Origin: Kaistella solincola
GTDB lineage: Bacteria > Bacteroidota > Bacteroidia > Flavobacteriales > Weeksellaceae
Reading direction: 5' to 3'
Assembly: GCF_000812875.1 (NCBI RefSeq)
Contig: NZ_JSYK01000003.1
Span: 372,001-436,000, forward strand
Length of the DNA stretch: 64,000 bases
Made by a program: the position numbers and the translations under genes. Below the pieces are notes generated by a model, which saw nothing but the letters and a program-made list of their open reading frames with translations, ran no database searches and was not told the origin of the DNA. How positions within the stretch are numbered: position 1 is the first letter of the stretch; each line of letters starts with the position of its first letter. Below, piece after piece: positions 33,649 to 42,351 of the stretch.

Positions 33649-34341
33649 ATGAACGTCCTGCTTGCTTCAACTTCTACACTTTTCGGTGGCAATTATCTGG
33701 AATATCTAAAACCGGAAATTTCAAGTCTTTTTGCCGGAATTTCTGAGATTATATTTATACCGTTCGCAAGACCGGGCGGTATTTCGCATGAAGAATACAC
33801 GGCAAAAGCCGCGGATTTTTTTAAAATATTAAATATTGAAGTAAAAGGTTTGCATGAATTTGACGACCAAATTTCAGCCTTAAATAATGCGAAAGGATTT
33901 TTTACCGGTGGTGGAAATACTTTTCTTTTGGTGAAAATGCTGCATGAAAAAGGTTTAATGCAGGTTCTAAAGCAAAATATTGAAAGCGGAAAACCTTACC
34001 TCGGAACCAGTGCCGGCTCGAATATCGCCGGTCTTAATATGAAAACAACGAACGATATGCCGATTGTGTATCCGCCGAGTTTTGAATGTATGGGCTTGGT
34101 GAATTTTAATTTGAATCCGCATTACCTGGATCCAAATCCAGAATTAAAACACAATGGTGAAACGCGCGAAACACGGATTAAAGAATTTCTGACGCAAAAC
34201 GACACGAAAGTAGTCGGACTTCGCGAAGGAAACTGGATTCGAAAAATTGGTGAAAAAACCACCGTTGAAGGCGGAGAAAAAACGCGGATTTTCGAAAAAG
34301 GAAAAGAACCGTACGAAATTGAACCGGGAACAGCGCTTTAG
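33649..34341 (+). CDS. pepE: dipeptidase E (peptidase S51)
   Basis: 230 aa. Ser nucleophile in YLGTSAGSNIAG, FFTGGGNTFLLVKML upstream and NLNPHYLDPNPE with the catalytic histidine downstream, as in aspartyl dipeptidases. Cleaves Asp-X dipeptides in the cytoplasm. Its last 4 bases overlap the end of the converging thioesterase gene. A TACCTTTA box at 33617-33624 is a plausible promoter. Confidence 0.93.
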   Translation: MNVLLASTSTLFGGNYLEYLKPEISSLFAGISEIIFIPFARPGGISHEEYTAKAADFFKILNIEVKGLHEFDDQISALNNAKGFFTGGGNTFLLVKMLHEKGLMQVLKQNIESGKPYLGTSAGSNIAGLNMKTTNDMPIVYPPSFECMGLVNFNLNPHYLDPNPELKHNGETRETRIKEFLTQNDTKVVGLREGNWIRKIGEKTTVEGGEKTRIFEKGKEPYEIEPGTAL

Positions 34342-34751
34342 TCAGTATTCCATTTTTTCAGAAGTAAATCCATTAAGAAATCGGGGCATGAAATGACTTT
34401 ATTTTTTTCAGCATCCAGGAAAAACAAAGTGGTTTTAGCTTCGGTTATCTTCTCTTTAGATTCATTATAAATTTCATAATCAAACTCAATTTTTACACCG
34501 GGAATTTTTGTGATGTAGGTATGAATTTCGAGAAGTTGGTCGTAGCGCGCGGGTTTCAAATATTTAACAGAAAATTGTGATACCGGAAGCCAGATTCCGC
34601 GCTGTTCTATGGCTTCATACGGCATGCCTAGTTCCCGAAAAAGCTCTACACGGGCGACTTCAAAATACTGTGCGTAGTTGCCATAATAGACGTATTTCAT
34701 CGGGTCGGTTTCGGCGTAACGTACTCGTAGTGAGTGAGTTGTATGTATCAT
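34338..34751 (-). CDS. acyl-CoA thioesterase, YbgC/4HBT type
   Basis: 137 aa hotdog protein. Active-site strand-helix RVRYAETDPMKYVYYGNYAQYFEVARVELFR carries the conserved Asp and Tyr/Asn of the 4-hydroxybenzoyl-CoA/YbgC family, followed by KYLKPARYDQLLEIHTYI. Hydrolyses short acyl-CoAs or acyl-ACPs; exact substrate unknown. Its start faces dnaA, with a complete -33/-7 promoter between. Confidence 0.9.
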   Translation of the reverse strand: MIHTTHSLRVRYAETDPMKYVYYGNYAQYFEVARVELFRELGMPYEAIEQRGIWLPVSQFSVKYLKPARYDQLLEIHTYITKIPGVKIEFDYEIYNESKEKITEAKTTLFFLDAEKNKVISCPDFLMDLLLKKWNTD

Positions 34752-34773
34752 TTAATGTTAAGAATTGTTCATA

Positions 34774-34806
34774 CAAATATATTTCTAAATAACCAATAGA
34801 ACAAAA
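34774..34806 (-). promoter_or_regulatory. promoter of YbgC-like gene (-33 and -7 boxes)
   Basis: TTTTG (34802-34806), 20-nt spacer, TATATTTG (34774-34781), leader ~20 nt. Confidence 0.7.
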
Positions 34807-34885
34807 ATTTTTTTTTGAATTTTAAAAATGAGATATTTGTCTTCCCACCAAATCTAACAACCGGAGGGAAAATTGCTTTAACAAA

Positions 34886-36340
34886 ATGGACGAAAATTTA
34901 ACACTTATTTGGGAAAAGTGTCTGCAGTTTATGAGGGACAACCTCAACGCTGCGGAGAATCATACCGACCTGAAAAAACTCGAGAGTTCTTTTGATTTAC
35001 TGTTCGATAATATTCGACCTGTTTCGCTTGTTAGCAATAATCTTACCCTTTTGGTTCCGAGTGACTTTTACAAGGAATATATTGAAGATAATTATTTGTC
35101 TTTACTTTCTGCCGCGCTGAAAAAAAACATCGGAAAAGGCGTTAAATTATGGTATTCTGTCATGGAAAATAAACCAACGGGACAGGAAAAGGCCATTACT
35201 TTAAATGTTAAAGGAAAAAGTGTTTCCACACCCAAAATGCAGGAAACTTTGCCGCCATCATTTTCAGCGAACCTGATTAATCCGTTTGTGGTTCCGGGAA
35301 TGAAAAAAATCAACATCGATTCCAACCTGAAAGCTGATTTTTCTTTCGATAATTATGTGGAAGGTGAAAGCAATAAATTTGCATCTACCGTTGCAAAATC
35401 TATTGCAAAAAGACCCGGCGCAACCGCTTTCAATCCGCTGTTTTTATACGGTGGTTACGGTGTTGGAAAAACGCATCTGGGCCACGCAGTTGGTTTGGAA
35501 GTAAAAAATGCGTACCCTGAAAAAGTGGTATTGTATCTCTCTTCGGAGAAATTTATCCAGCAATTTGTGTCTGCGGCGAAAGCGCATAAGCAAACAGAAT
35601 TTGCGAATTTCTACCAAATGGTTGATGTATTAATTATTGATGATATCCAGTTTCTATCCGGTAAAAAATCTACACAAGACAGCTTTTTCCATATTTTCGA
35701 TTATTTACATCAAAATGGAAAGCAAATTATATTAACTTCCGACAAGGCGCCGGTTGATATTTTAGACATCCAGGACCGAATTGTTTCCCGTTTCAAATGG
35801 GGACTTTCTGCGGAAATAAAATCTCCGGATTTCGATACGCGCAGAAAAATTATTGTTGATAAGTTAAGCCGTGACGGAATTGTGCTCACCGAAGATATGT
35901 TGGATTATTTAGCATCTGAAGTGAAAACAAATGTGCGTGAACTGATCGGCGTGATCAATTCAGTGATTGCGTATTCGACAATCTACAAGTCAGATTTATC
36001 ATTGGAACTTCTAAAAGAGACCATCAGTAAAATAGCAGCAAACCAGAAGAAAGTCATCAATATTCCTTATATTCAGGAAGTTGTGTGCGAATATTTCGGT
36101 ATTCAGCGAGAGCAGCTTCTGTCTAAAACCCGAAAAAGAGAAATTGCTTTGCCGCGACAGTTGGCGATGTATTTTGCTAAAGAATTCACCAACGCAACCT
36201 TCAACAAAATCGGTGAAGAAATGGGCGGAAAAGACCATTCAACCGTCATGTATGCGTGCGACACAATTAAAGATGTTTCGAAAATTGATAAAGAAGTTAA
36301 AAAATACGTTAAGGAATTAACGGAAAAAATCAAACAGTAA
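34886..36340 (+). CDS. dnaA: chromosomal replication initiator DnaA
   Basis: 484 aa. N-terminal DnaB-interaction domain (WEKCLQFMRDNL), Walker A GGYGVGKTHLGHA, Walker B DVLIIDDIQFLSGK, sensor SRFKWGL, and the C-terminal DNA-binding signature GKDHSTVMYACDTI. Initiates replication at oriC. A CGGAGGG sequence lies 21 nt before the ATG, an unusually Shine-Dalgarno-like but distant element for this phylum. No dnaN or recF beside it and no DnaA-box cluster in either flank. Confidence 0.98.
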   Translation: MDENLTLIWEKCLQFMRDNLNAAENHTDLKKLESSFDLLFDNIRPVSLVSNNLTLLVPSDFYKEYIEDNYLSLLSAALKKNIGKGVKLWYSVMENKPTGQEKAITLNVKGKSVSTPKMQETLPPSFSANLINPFVVPGMKKINIDSNLKADFSFDNYVEGESNKFASTVAKSIAKRPGATAFNPLFLYGGYGVGKTHLGHAVGLEVKNAYPEKVVLYLSSEKFIQQFVSAAKAHKQTEFANFYQMVDVLIIDDIQFLSGKKSTQDSFFHIFDYLHQNGKQIILTSDKAPVDILDIQDRIVSRFKWGLSAEIKSPDFDTRRKIIVDKLSRDGIVLTEDMLDYLASEVKTNVRELIGVINSVIAYSTIYKSDLSLELLKETISKIAANQKKVINIPYIQEVVCEYFGIQREQLLSKTRKREIALPRQLAMYFAKEFTNATFNKIGEEMGGKDHSTVMYACDTIKDVSKIDKEVKKYVKELTEKIKQ

Positions 36341-36421
36341 ATTGGTTTTTAAATGTAGCATAACAAAGGGATTTTTTAAAATTCCTTTTTTTATTTGTAT
36401 TTTGTCATTAATAATTATAAT

Positions 36422-36883
36422 ATGAAAATTTTAATGGTTTGCCTTGGAAATATTTGCAGAAGCCCACTGGCTGAAGGAATTTTACAGGCTAAATTACACG
36501 GGGATTTTACGGTAGATTCCGCTGGAACAATTGATATGCATGAAGGCGAAATGCCGGATTACCGCTCAATTGAGATTGCAGATAAATACAATATTGATAT
36601 TTCTAACCAGAAATCGCGGCCATTCACCACGGAAGATTTTGAAACGTACGACCATATTTTCTGCATGGACCGAAACAATCTGGCGGATGTTCTAGCTTTA
36701 GCAAAAACAGACGATCAGCGTGAAAAAGTTTCGCTGCTTGCTGAAAACCTTGAAGTCCCGGATCCGTATTGGGGTGATATGAAAGATTTTGATGAGGTTT
36801 TTCAGCTTCTAGAAAACGCTTGCGAGAAAATTGCGAAAGATTTAAAAATCAAAAAAAAGGGCAAAAAAGCGGCAAATTTTTAA
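36422..36883 (+). CDS. low-molecular-weight protein-tyrosine phosphatase
   Basis: 153 aa from ATG 36422. P-loop VCLGNICRSP (Cys7 nucleophile, Arg13) and the general acid Asp in VPDPYWGDM. Dephosphorylates phosphotyrosine or small arylphosphates; no partner tyrosine kinase is in the window. The Lys-rich tail KIKKKGKKAANF is encoded partly by a GCGGCAAATTTTTAA sequence that resembles the dispersed hairpin repeats. Probably co-transcribed with the RsmI-like gene 34 nt downstream. Confidence 0.93.
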   Translation: MKILMVCLGNICRSPLAEGILQAKLHGDFTVDSAGTIDMHEGEMPDYRSIEIADKYNIDISNQKSRPFTTEDFETYDHIFCMDRNNLADVLALAKTDDQREKVSLLAENLEVPDPYWGDMKDFDEVFQLLENACEKIAKDLKIKKKGKKAANF

Positions 36884-36917
36884 AATTTACTGCGCATTAA
36901 TTTAATTATCAAAAAAT

Positions 36918-37616
36918 ATGCTTTTCCTAATTCCGGCTTATTTATCAGAAAATTCACCGCTCGATTATTTTGCGCCCGCGGTGAAAGAATATATTTTGAA
37001 AACGGATTATTTTTTTGTAGAAAATGAAAAAACTGCCCGAAAAGTGGTCAAATTTTTTGCACCGGAAAAAAAGCAGGCAAACTTAAAATTATTTCTGCTG
37101 GACAAAAACACCGAACGAAAAGATCTGCAGGAAGCGCAGATGTTGATGAAAAAAGGTCAAGATTTTGGTTTGCTTTCGGAAGCTGGTTTGCCGTGTCTAG
37201 CCGATCCGGGAAATGTAATGGTGCAATGGTGTCACGAAAATAACGTGAAAGTAGTTCCGATAAACGGACCGTCATCAATTGTTATGGCGCTGATTTCCAG
37301 TGGATTTAACGGTCAGGAATTTACCTTTAACGGTTATTTACCAATCGATAAATCCGAAAAAAAATCTCAAATAAAACGGCTGGAAAGTCAGGTAAACCAA
37401 ACAGGTTTTACTCAGATTTTTATGGAAACGCCGTACCGCAATAACCAGCTTTTCGACGATTTGTGCAAGTTTCTAGCACCTGCTACAAAACTCTGTATCG
37501 CGGCAAATGTAAACGATCCGGAAGCTGAATTCATCCGTACTTTAACCATCAAAGAGTGGCAAAAAAACAAACCGGAGCTTCATAAAATCCCGGCGGTTTT
37601 CGTGCTTGGAAAATAA
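36918..37616 (+). CDS. tetrapyrrole-methylase-fold SAM methyltransferase, RsmI-like
   Basis: 232 aa. The central GLLSEAGLPCLADPGNVMV matches the RsmI GlxSDAGtPgisDPG block with Ser-Glu in place of Ser-Asp, followed by INGPSSIVMALISSGF and FNGYLP. RsmI 2'-O-methylates C1402 of 16S rRNA; this is the shorter Bacteroidota paralogue, lacking the N-terminal VATPIGNL signature, so its target may differ. Confidence 0.85.
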   Translation: MLFLIPAYLSENSPLDYFAPAVKEYILKTDYFFVENEKTARKVVKFFAPEKKQANLKLFLLDKNTERKDLQEAQMLMKKGQDFGLLSEAGLPCLADPGNVMVQWCHENNVKVVPINGPSSIVMALISSGFNGQEFTFNGYLPIDKSEKKSQIKRLESQVNQTGFTQIFMETPYRNNQLFDDLCKFLAPATKLCIAANVNDPEAEFIRTLTIKEWQKNKPELHKIPAVFVLGK

Positions 37617-37689
37617 CCTTGCAGACAATTAACAAGCATTAACAGCTAATTAGCACCATTGTTGTTACACATTGCGAAAATAAATTATT

Positions 37690-38067
37690 ATGTCAGAAAG
37701 AAGATTAGCAGGGATCTGGATGGATACTCAAAACGCAATTGTTGTAAAAAACCACGACATTGAAAGTGCTTACAAGTTTTTTCTATGCGATCCGGTGAAA
37801 AGAGACGTTCAGGGCGGCAACTCGAGCGAGAAAAATGCAAATAATGTTGAGCAGACGAATACAATGAAGTTTTTTAAGCAACTTGAAAGTTTAATTACCA
37901 ACACCGAAGAGCTTTATTTAACCGGAACGGGTGATATTCAGGAGCAATTTAAGCATCATTTAGCAGACACTGCACAGTTTAAAAACTTAAAAGTTACACT
38001 TGATACTGCGCAGCAAATGAGTCCGGAACAGGTTCTGGAAACCGTGAAAAAGCATTTCGGCGAATAA
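37690..38067 (+). CDS. small cytoplasmic protein, possible eRF1-domain-3-like fold
   Basis: 125 aa, not confidently recognised. Starts RRLAGIWMDTQNAIVV, contains a variable charged loop (GGNSSEKNANNVEQTN) and ends with alternating helix/strand (EELYLTGTGDIQEQFKHHL, FKNLKVTLDTAQQMSP). This order resembles the third domain of release-factor-like/ribosome-associated bacterial proteins, but that is a weak by-eye match. Own transcript with a terminator after it. Confidence 0.7.
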   Translation: MSERRLAGIWMDTQNAIVVKNHDIESAYKFFLCDPVKRDVQGGNSSEKNANNVEQTNTMKFFKQLESLITNTEELYLTGTGDIQEQFKHHLADTAQFKNLKVTLDTAQQMSPEQVLETVKKHFGE

Positions 38068-38081
38068 GTTAAACGAAAAGT

Positions 38082-38110
38082 AAAAGGTTAGAATTTCTGA
38101 CCTTTTTTTA
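38082..38110. terminator. terminator between converging small genes
   Basis: AAAAGGT/ACCTTTT stem (38082-38088 with 38100-38106) with inner AGA/TCT pairing, T-run on plus. Confidence 0.8.
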
Positions 38111-38506
38111 TTTTTTGTAGTGGTAAGAATAACCATCAGCAACGTCGTCTGCCAAATACATGTTGGTATCCGTAATTTCGGAAACGATGTAATCGTGGTA
38201 ATTAACCAGTCTTAAAAACTGTTTTTCGCGGTGATCGGTATCGGTAATATCATCCTCCAAACGGTAAGTTCCTTCTTTCACAACTTTTCCGTTTTCGGTA
38301 ACGGAATACAGATAATTTTCCGTGAGCGTTAACGTACGCGCAATTCCAGTGTTTTCTGGTGTGGATTTTTCGTTGGAAATTCCACCAGTAGTAGAAACCC
38401 ATTCCCAAACGCCGATATATTTTGCATTTTCCGCCTCATCCTCGCGCGTGCCGCACGATACACAAAGGAAAAACAAAAGCATAAAAATTCCCGCCTTTTT
38501 TGCCAT
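38108..38506 (-). CDS. lipoprotein, lipocalin-like, unknown function
   Basis: 132 aa from ATG 38506. Lipoprotein signal MAKKAGIFMLLFFLCVSC (Cys18), then a small beta-rich domain: YIGVWEWVSTTGGI, RTLTLTENYLYSVTENGKVVKEGTYRL, VNYHDYIVSEIT, resembling the lipocalin-like repeats of envelope proteins in Bacteroidota. Ligand unknown. An earlier TTG start is in the TAAATTTG promoter box and is rejected. Confidence 0.78.
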   Translation of the reverse strand: MAKKAGIFMLLFFLCVSCGTREDEAENAKYIGVWEWVSTTGGISNEKSTPENTGIARTLTLTENYLYSVTENGKVVKEGTYRLEDDITDTDHREKQFLRLVNYHDYIVSEITDTNMYLADDVADGYSYHYKK

Positions 38507-38530
38507 TTTTTTTGGTTTTAATTTATCGTT

Positions 38531-38538
38531 CAAATTTA
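38531..38538 (-). promoter_or_regulatory. -7 box of the lipocalin-like lipoprotein gene
   Basis: TAAATTTG on the minus strand, about 20 nt leader. Confidence 0.6.
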
Positions 38539-38601
38539 AGTCTTTTAAAAAAAGCTTCAGTCATTTTTACAACTGTTAAAAATCAAAGCTGATTCAAGTC
38601 A

Positions 38602-39075
38602 TTAATATTTCAAATGAAATTTTTTCAAAACAAAGTGCAGAAGCCAAATCGGCCCGACGAGCAGGAACTGTAAATCTTTCAAAAAGCTCGGCTTTTTACC
38701 CTCGATTTTATGGGCGTAAAACTGACCGATCCAGGAAAGTACGAAAATCGCCAAATAAATCATCCAGGAATTTTCGCCGAAAGTAATGTTGATGAAATAA
38801 ATGAAATGTTCGAACAGCAGCATAATTAAAATCATGAGCAAAGCGATGCGCCAGGACAGCCGGAAGTAAAATATGGAAACTAAAAATATTGCGACAAGCG
38901 ACACAATGCTGATGGCGCCGAAATGTCTGAGAAAAAAATGCGGCGAAGGAATTATCGAAAAAAAGCCCAATATTGCCCAGAAAATCAGCGGTACACAAAT
39001 CCAATGAATAATTTTATTGGTTTGGTTTTGATGGCTTTGCGCGTATTCCGCAAACAGAAGATCAATTTTTCTCAT
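38602..39075 (-). CDS. Mpo1-like (DUF962) membrane protein
   Basis: 157 aa, about four membrane helices. N-terminal FAEYAQSHQNQTNKIIHWICVPLIFW matches the DUF962/Mpo1 pattern, whose histidines (here SHQ and HW) bind iron; further ones are in IGQFYAHKIEGKKP and LLHFVL. The yeast member Mpo1 is a 2-hydroxy fatty acid dioxygenase for sphingolipid turnover. Flavobacteriia make sphingolipid-like sulfonolipids and hydroxy fatty acids, so a similar lipid role is plausible but unproven. Confidence 0.85.
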   Translation of the reverse strand: MRKIDLLFAEYAQSHQNQTNKIIHWICVPLIFWAILGFFSIIPSPHFFLRHFGAISIVSLVAIFLVSIFYFRLSWRIALLMILIMLLFEHFIYFINITFGENSWMIYLAIFVLSWIGQFYAHKIEGKKPSFLKDLQFLLVGPIWLLHFVLKKFHLKY

Positions 39076-39155
39076 GGTTTTTGCTAAATTTTTCTCAAAC
39101 TAAAATACACATATTTGCTGAAAATTTCCGGTTTCCAAAGCTTTTAATATTTGCT

Positions 39156-39163
39156 TAATTTTG
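39156..39163 (+). promoter_or_regulatory. -7 box of methyltransferase gene
   Basis: TAATTTTG, 17 nt before the start codon. Confidence 0.55.
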
Positions 39164-39180
39164 GCGAAATTTAAAACGAG

Positions 39181-39885
39181 ATGAAAGATTTAATGGGCCA
39201 GGCGATTTGGGATTTTTACCACAATCAAAATCCCGAAAATATACTCACTGAGACGTCAATTTCTGAAATTGATGATTTGCCGGTCGAGTATCTTTTCCGC
39301 GATTTTGAAGAGATGAATGACATCGAACAGAAAGCGCTTGAGCTCGCACGCGGAAAAGTTCTGGATATTGGTGCCGGCGCCGGCTCGCATAGTTTGTATC
39401 TTCAAAATATTAAAAAATTGCCCGTTTTAGCCCTGGATTTTTCACCAAAGTCGGTAGAAGTTTCAAAGCTCCGCGGCGTACAAAATGCGGTTTGTGCTGA
39501 TATTCTGGAATTTTCGGAAGGAACGTTCGACACGATTTTATTGCTGATGAACGGCACTGGAATTTTTCAGAGCTTAGAAAAAATCGATCTTTACCTCGAA
39601 AAATTGTCATCTTTACTTAACGAAAGCGGACAAATTTTAATTGACAGCACCGACATCATTTATATGTACGACCGCGATGACGAAGGCGGCGTGATGGTGC
39701 CGGCGGGGCATTATTACGGCGAAGTCGATTATTTTATGCATTACAAACTGGATACTGAAAAACCGATGAAATGGCTTTATCTGGATTTCGAAACCTTTGA
39801 AAGAGCTGCAAAAAACAACGGTTTTAACATCGAAAAAATATTGCAGGAAGATGATTCTTACTTAGCAAGAATGACAAAAAAATAG
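39181..39885 (+). CDS. class I SAM-dependent methyltransferase
   Basis: 234 aa Rossmann methyltransferase. Motif I VLDIGAGAGSHSLYLQ, acidic VLALDFSP, and DTILLLMNGTGIFQSLEKIDLYLEKL in the motif IV region. Substrate unknown. Monocistronic: promoter box upstream and a perfect terminator shared with metG downstream. Confidence 0.88.
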   Translation: MKDLMGQAIWDFYHNQNPENILTETSISEIDDLPVEYLFRDFEEMNDIEQKALELARGKVLDIGAGAGSHSLYLQNIKKLPVLALDFSPKSVEVSKLRGVQNAVCADILEFSEGTFDTILLLMNGTGIFQSLEKIDLYLEKLSSLLNESGQILIDSTDIIYMYDRDDEGGVMVPAGHYYGEVDYFMHYKLDTEKPMKWLYLDFETFERAAKNNGFNIEKILQEDDSYLARMTKK

Positions 39886-39910
39886 AAGACGTTTCGAAAA
39901 AAAACAGTAA

Positions 39911-39941
39911 AAAAGCCACGAATTTTTCATTCGTGGCTTTT
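39911..39941. terminator. bidirectional terminator shared with metG
   Basis: Perfect 12-bp stem AAAAGCCACGAA/TTCGTGGCTTTT (39911-39922 with 39930-39941), 7-nt loop. Confidence 0.9.
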
Positions 39942-39970
39942 GTATATAGAACTTTTGCTGATTGTTTTTT

Positions 39971-42004
39971 TTATCCGATTTCTACGCCGTTTTCAACTTT
40001 TATTTCAGGTGTTACAAAAACCAGTTTTCCTTCGGAATTGTTGGTTAAAAGTAACATTCCCTGAGATTCGATGCCACGGATTTTTCGCGGTGCAAGATTT
40101 AACAAAATCATCACTTGTTTACCAATACACTCTTCCGGAGTGAAACTTTCGGCAACGCCGGATACTACAGTTCTTACGTCAACTCCGGTGTCTACGGAAA
40201 ACTTCAATAATTTATCTGCTTTTTCTACTTTTTCTGCGGTTAAAACTGTGGCAGTTCTAAGGTCGATTTTTGTAAAATCATCAAACTGAATTTCGTCTTT
40301 CATCGGGTTAGCTTTGGGGTTGGTTTTCTTATTGGATTCTTTCGTGTTTTCTAATTTCTGAATCTGAAATTCTATCGTTTCATCTTCGATTTTAGAAAAT
40401 AAGAGTTCTGCCGGATTTAGCTGATGACCGGTTTTTAACAGCACTTTTTGGTTTTCAATTTCCTGCCAATTTATTTGCGGCATATTGAACATTTTTTGCA
40501 GTTTTTCCGCGCTAAATGGTAAAAATGGCTCGCAGATCTGTGCTAAACCTGCCGCGATTTGCGCGGCAACAAATAACGAATTTGCCGCTTTTTCCTGGTT
40601 GTCTTTGATGGTTTTCCACGGTTCTTCAATCTGTAAATACTGGTTTCCGAAACGTGCTAAACTCATCATCGAAGCCAAAGCATTTCGGAATTCAAAATTT
40701 TCCAGGAAAGTTTCTACTTCGGTCGCGGCTTTGCTGATTTCGTTAAGTTCTACAGCATTTTCATCACCTGCAGGTACAATTCCGTTGTAATATTTATGAA
40801 TTAAAACCGCAACGCGGTTGATGAAATTTCCAAAAATACCTACCAATTCGGAGTTATTTTTTGTCTGGAAATCCTTCCATGTGAAATTGTTGTCTTTGGT
40901 TTCCGGCGCCGAAGAAAGCAAAGCGTAACGCAAAACATCCTGCTGTCCCGGAAATTCTTCCACATATTCGTGTGCCCAAACCGCCCAGTTTCGGGAAGTT
41001 GAAATCTTGTCGTTTTCTAAATTTAAAAATTCAAAAGCCGGTACATTTGTCGGCATTTTATAATCCCCGTGCGCTTTCATCATCGCCGGAAAAATAATGC
41101 AGTGGAACACAATATTGTCTTTACCGATGAAATGAATCAAATCTGAATCATCACTTTGCCAGAAATCTTTCCAGTTTTTGCCGGTTTTTTCTGCCCATTC
41201 CTGGGTAAAAGAAATATAACCAATCGGTGCATCAAACCAAACGTAAAGCACTTTACCATCTGCGTTTGGAAGCGGAACGGGCACGCCCCAGTTCAGGTCG
41301 CGGGTCATGGCGCGTGGTTTCAATCCATCGGTTAACCAGGATTTAACCTGTCCGTAAACATTGGGTTTCCAGTCGTTTTTATGACCTTCGATAATCCATT
41401 CATTCAGAAAATCTTCGTAATCATTTAAAGGAAGGTACCAGTTTCTGGTTTCCTTTAAAATGGGAACATTTCCGCTTAACATGGATTTTGGATTGATCAG
41501 CTCCGAAGGTGAAAGGGTAGAGCCACATTTTTCGCACTGGTCGCCGTAGGCATTTTCGTTTCCGCAATTCGGGCAGGTTCCTACGATGTAGCGGTCGGCA
41601 AGGAATTCGTTGGCCTGCTCATCGAAATATTGTTCCGAAGTTTCTTCTAAAAATTTATCCTTATTATATAGCGTAGTGAAAAAATCCTGACTCACCTGCT
41701 TATGTTTCGGCGAAGTGGTGCGGGAATATTCATCAAATGAAATTCCTAAATTCGAAAATGATTTTTTGATGATTTCGTGATATTTATCGACAATATCCTG
41801 CGGTGTAACGCCTTCTTTTTTCGCCCGGATGGTAATGGGAATCCCGTGTTCATCGGAACCACAAATAAAAGCAACGTCTTTTCCCAGTCTTCTGTTAAAT
41901 CTGGCGTAAACATCGGCCGGAATATAAACGCCGGCGAGGTGCCCAATATGCACCGGGCCGTTGGCGTAGGGCAGCGCAGCCGTAATCATCTTTCTATCTG
42001 ACAT
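39971..42004 (-). CDS. metG: methionyl-tRNA synthetase
   Basis: 677 aa from ATG 42004. HIGH motif as HIGHLAG, zinc knuckles [23 protein letters not shown] motif as KISTSRN, anticodon-binding helical domain, then a C-terminal EMAP/tRNA-binding OB fold ([34 protein letters not shown]). Charges initiator and elongator tRNA-Met. The upstream TTG at 42028 is in the promoter box. Confidence 0.98.
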   Translation of the reverse strand: MSDRKMITAALPYANGPVHIGHLAGVYIPADVYARFNRRLGKDVAFICGSDEHGIPITIRAKKEGVTPQDIVDKYHEIIKKSFSNLGISFDEYSRTTSPKHKQVSQDFFTTLYNKDKFLEETSEQYFDEQANEFLADRYIVGTCPNCGNENAYGDQCEKCGSTLSPSELINPKSMLSGNVPILKETRNWYLPLNDYEDFLNEWIIEGHKNDWKPNVYGQVKSWLTDGLKPRAMTRDLNWGVPVPLPNADGKVLYVWFDAPIGYISFTQEWAEKTGKNWKDFWQSDDSDLIHFIGKDNIVFHCIIFPAMMKAHGDYKMPTNVPAFEFLNLENDKISTSRNWAVWAHEYVEEFPGQQDVLRYALLSSAPETKDNNFTWKDFQTKNNSELVGIFGNFINRVAVLIHKYYNGIVPAGDENAVELNEISKAATEVETFLENFEFRNALASMMSLARFGNQYLQIEEPWKTIKDNQEKAANSLFVAAQIAAGLAQICEPFLPFSAEKLQKMFNMPQINWQEIENQKVLLKTGHQLNPAELLFSKIEDETIEFQIQKLENTKESNKKTNPKANPMKDEIQFDDFTKIDLRTATVLTAEKVEKADKLLKFSVDTGVDVRTVVSGVAESFTPEECIGKQVMILLNLAPRKIRGIESQGMLLLTNNSEGKLVFVTPEIKVENGVEIG

Positions 42005-42025
42005 AATCTTCGGTCTAAATTTCTG

Positions 42026-42033
42026 CAAAGATA
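42026..42033 (-). promoter_or_regulatory. -7 box of metG
   Basis: TATCTTTG on the minus strand, ~18 nt leader. Confidence 0.6.
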
Positions 42034-42237
42034 AGTGTTATGCCAGGGATTTGAAAAATATGCAGCTAAAATCTGAGATTTTTAAAAATAGGCCGTTTTA
42101 GCCGCTAAAATTGCTAAACGTCTGTTTGATTTTATGTTAATTTTGGAGAAAATTGTAGCGTTCCGTTATATTCACAAATGAGTGGTTTTTATGTGTTTAC
42201 GGTTTGTGTAGAAATAAGCTTGATGATTCTTATCAGC

Positions 42238-42264
42238 AATAATTAACAATTTGCATTAATTATT
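42238..42264. promoter_or_regulatory. candidate operator upstream of susC
   Basis: Perfect inverted repeat AATAATTAA/TTAATTATT with a 9-nt spacer CAATTTGCA. AT-rich, so chance is possible. Confidence 0.35.
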
Positions 42265-42351
42265 TATGATATCTCAAAAAAAAGCTAAATTGCATCGCTC
42301 CTTTAAGAGGACAATGTGAATTTTTGATTATAAACCTCAAATTTTATTTTC

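Larger units (their letters stand above)
42005..42351. other. divergent regulatory region metG/susC (347 nt)
   Basis: Holds the metG promoter (42026-42033), a family B hairpin remnant with GGCCG and GCCGCTAAAA (42091-42110), a 9-bp perfect inverted repeat (42238-42264), and an ATG-TGA start-stop (42314-42319) before susC. No clear TTTG-N19-TAnnTTTG promoter for susC was found; TAATTTTG at 42138 is the best match but lies far upstream. Confidence 0.5.

Noticed and set aside
34752-36421. Replication origin beside dnaA
   Set aside because: Neither flank of dnaA contains TTATCCACA-type DnaA boxes or a clear unwinding element; dnaN and gyrB are not adjacent either.
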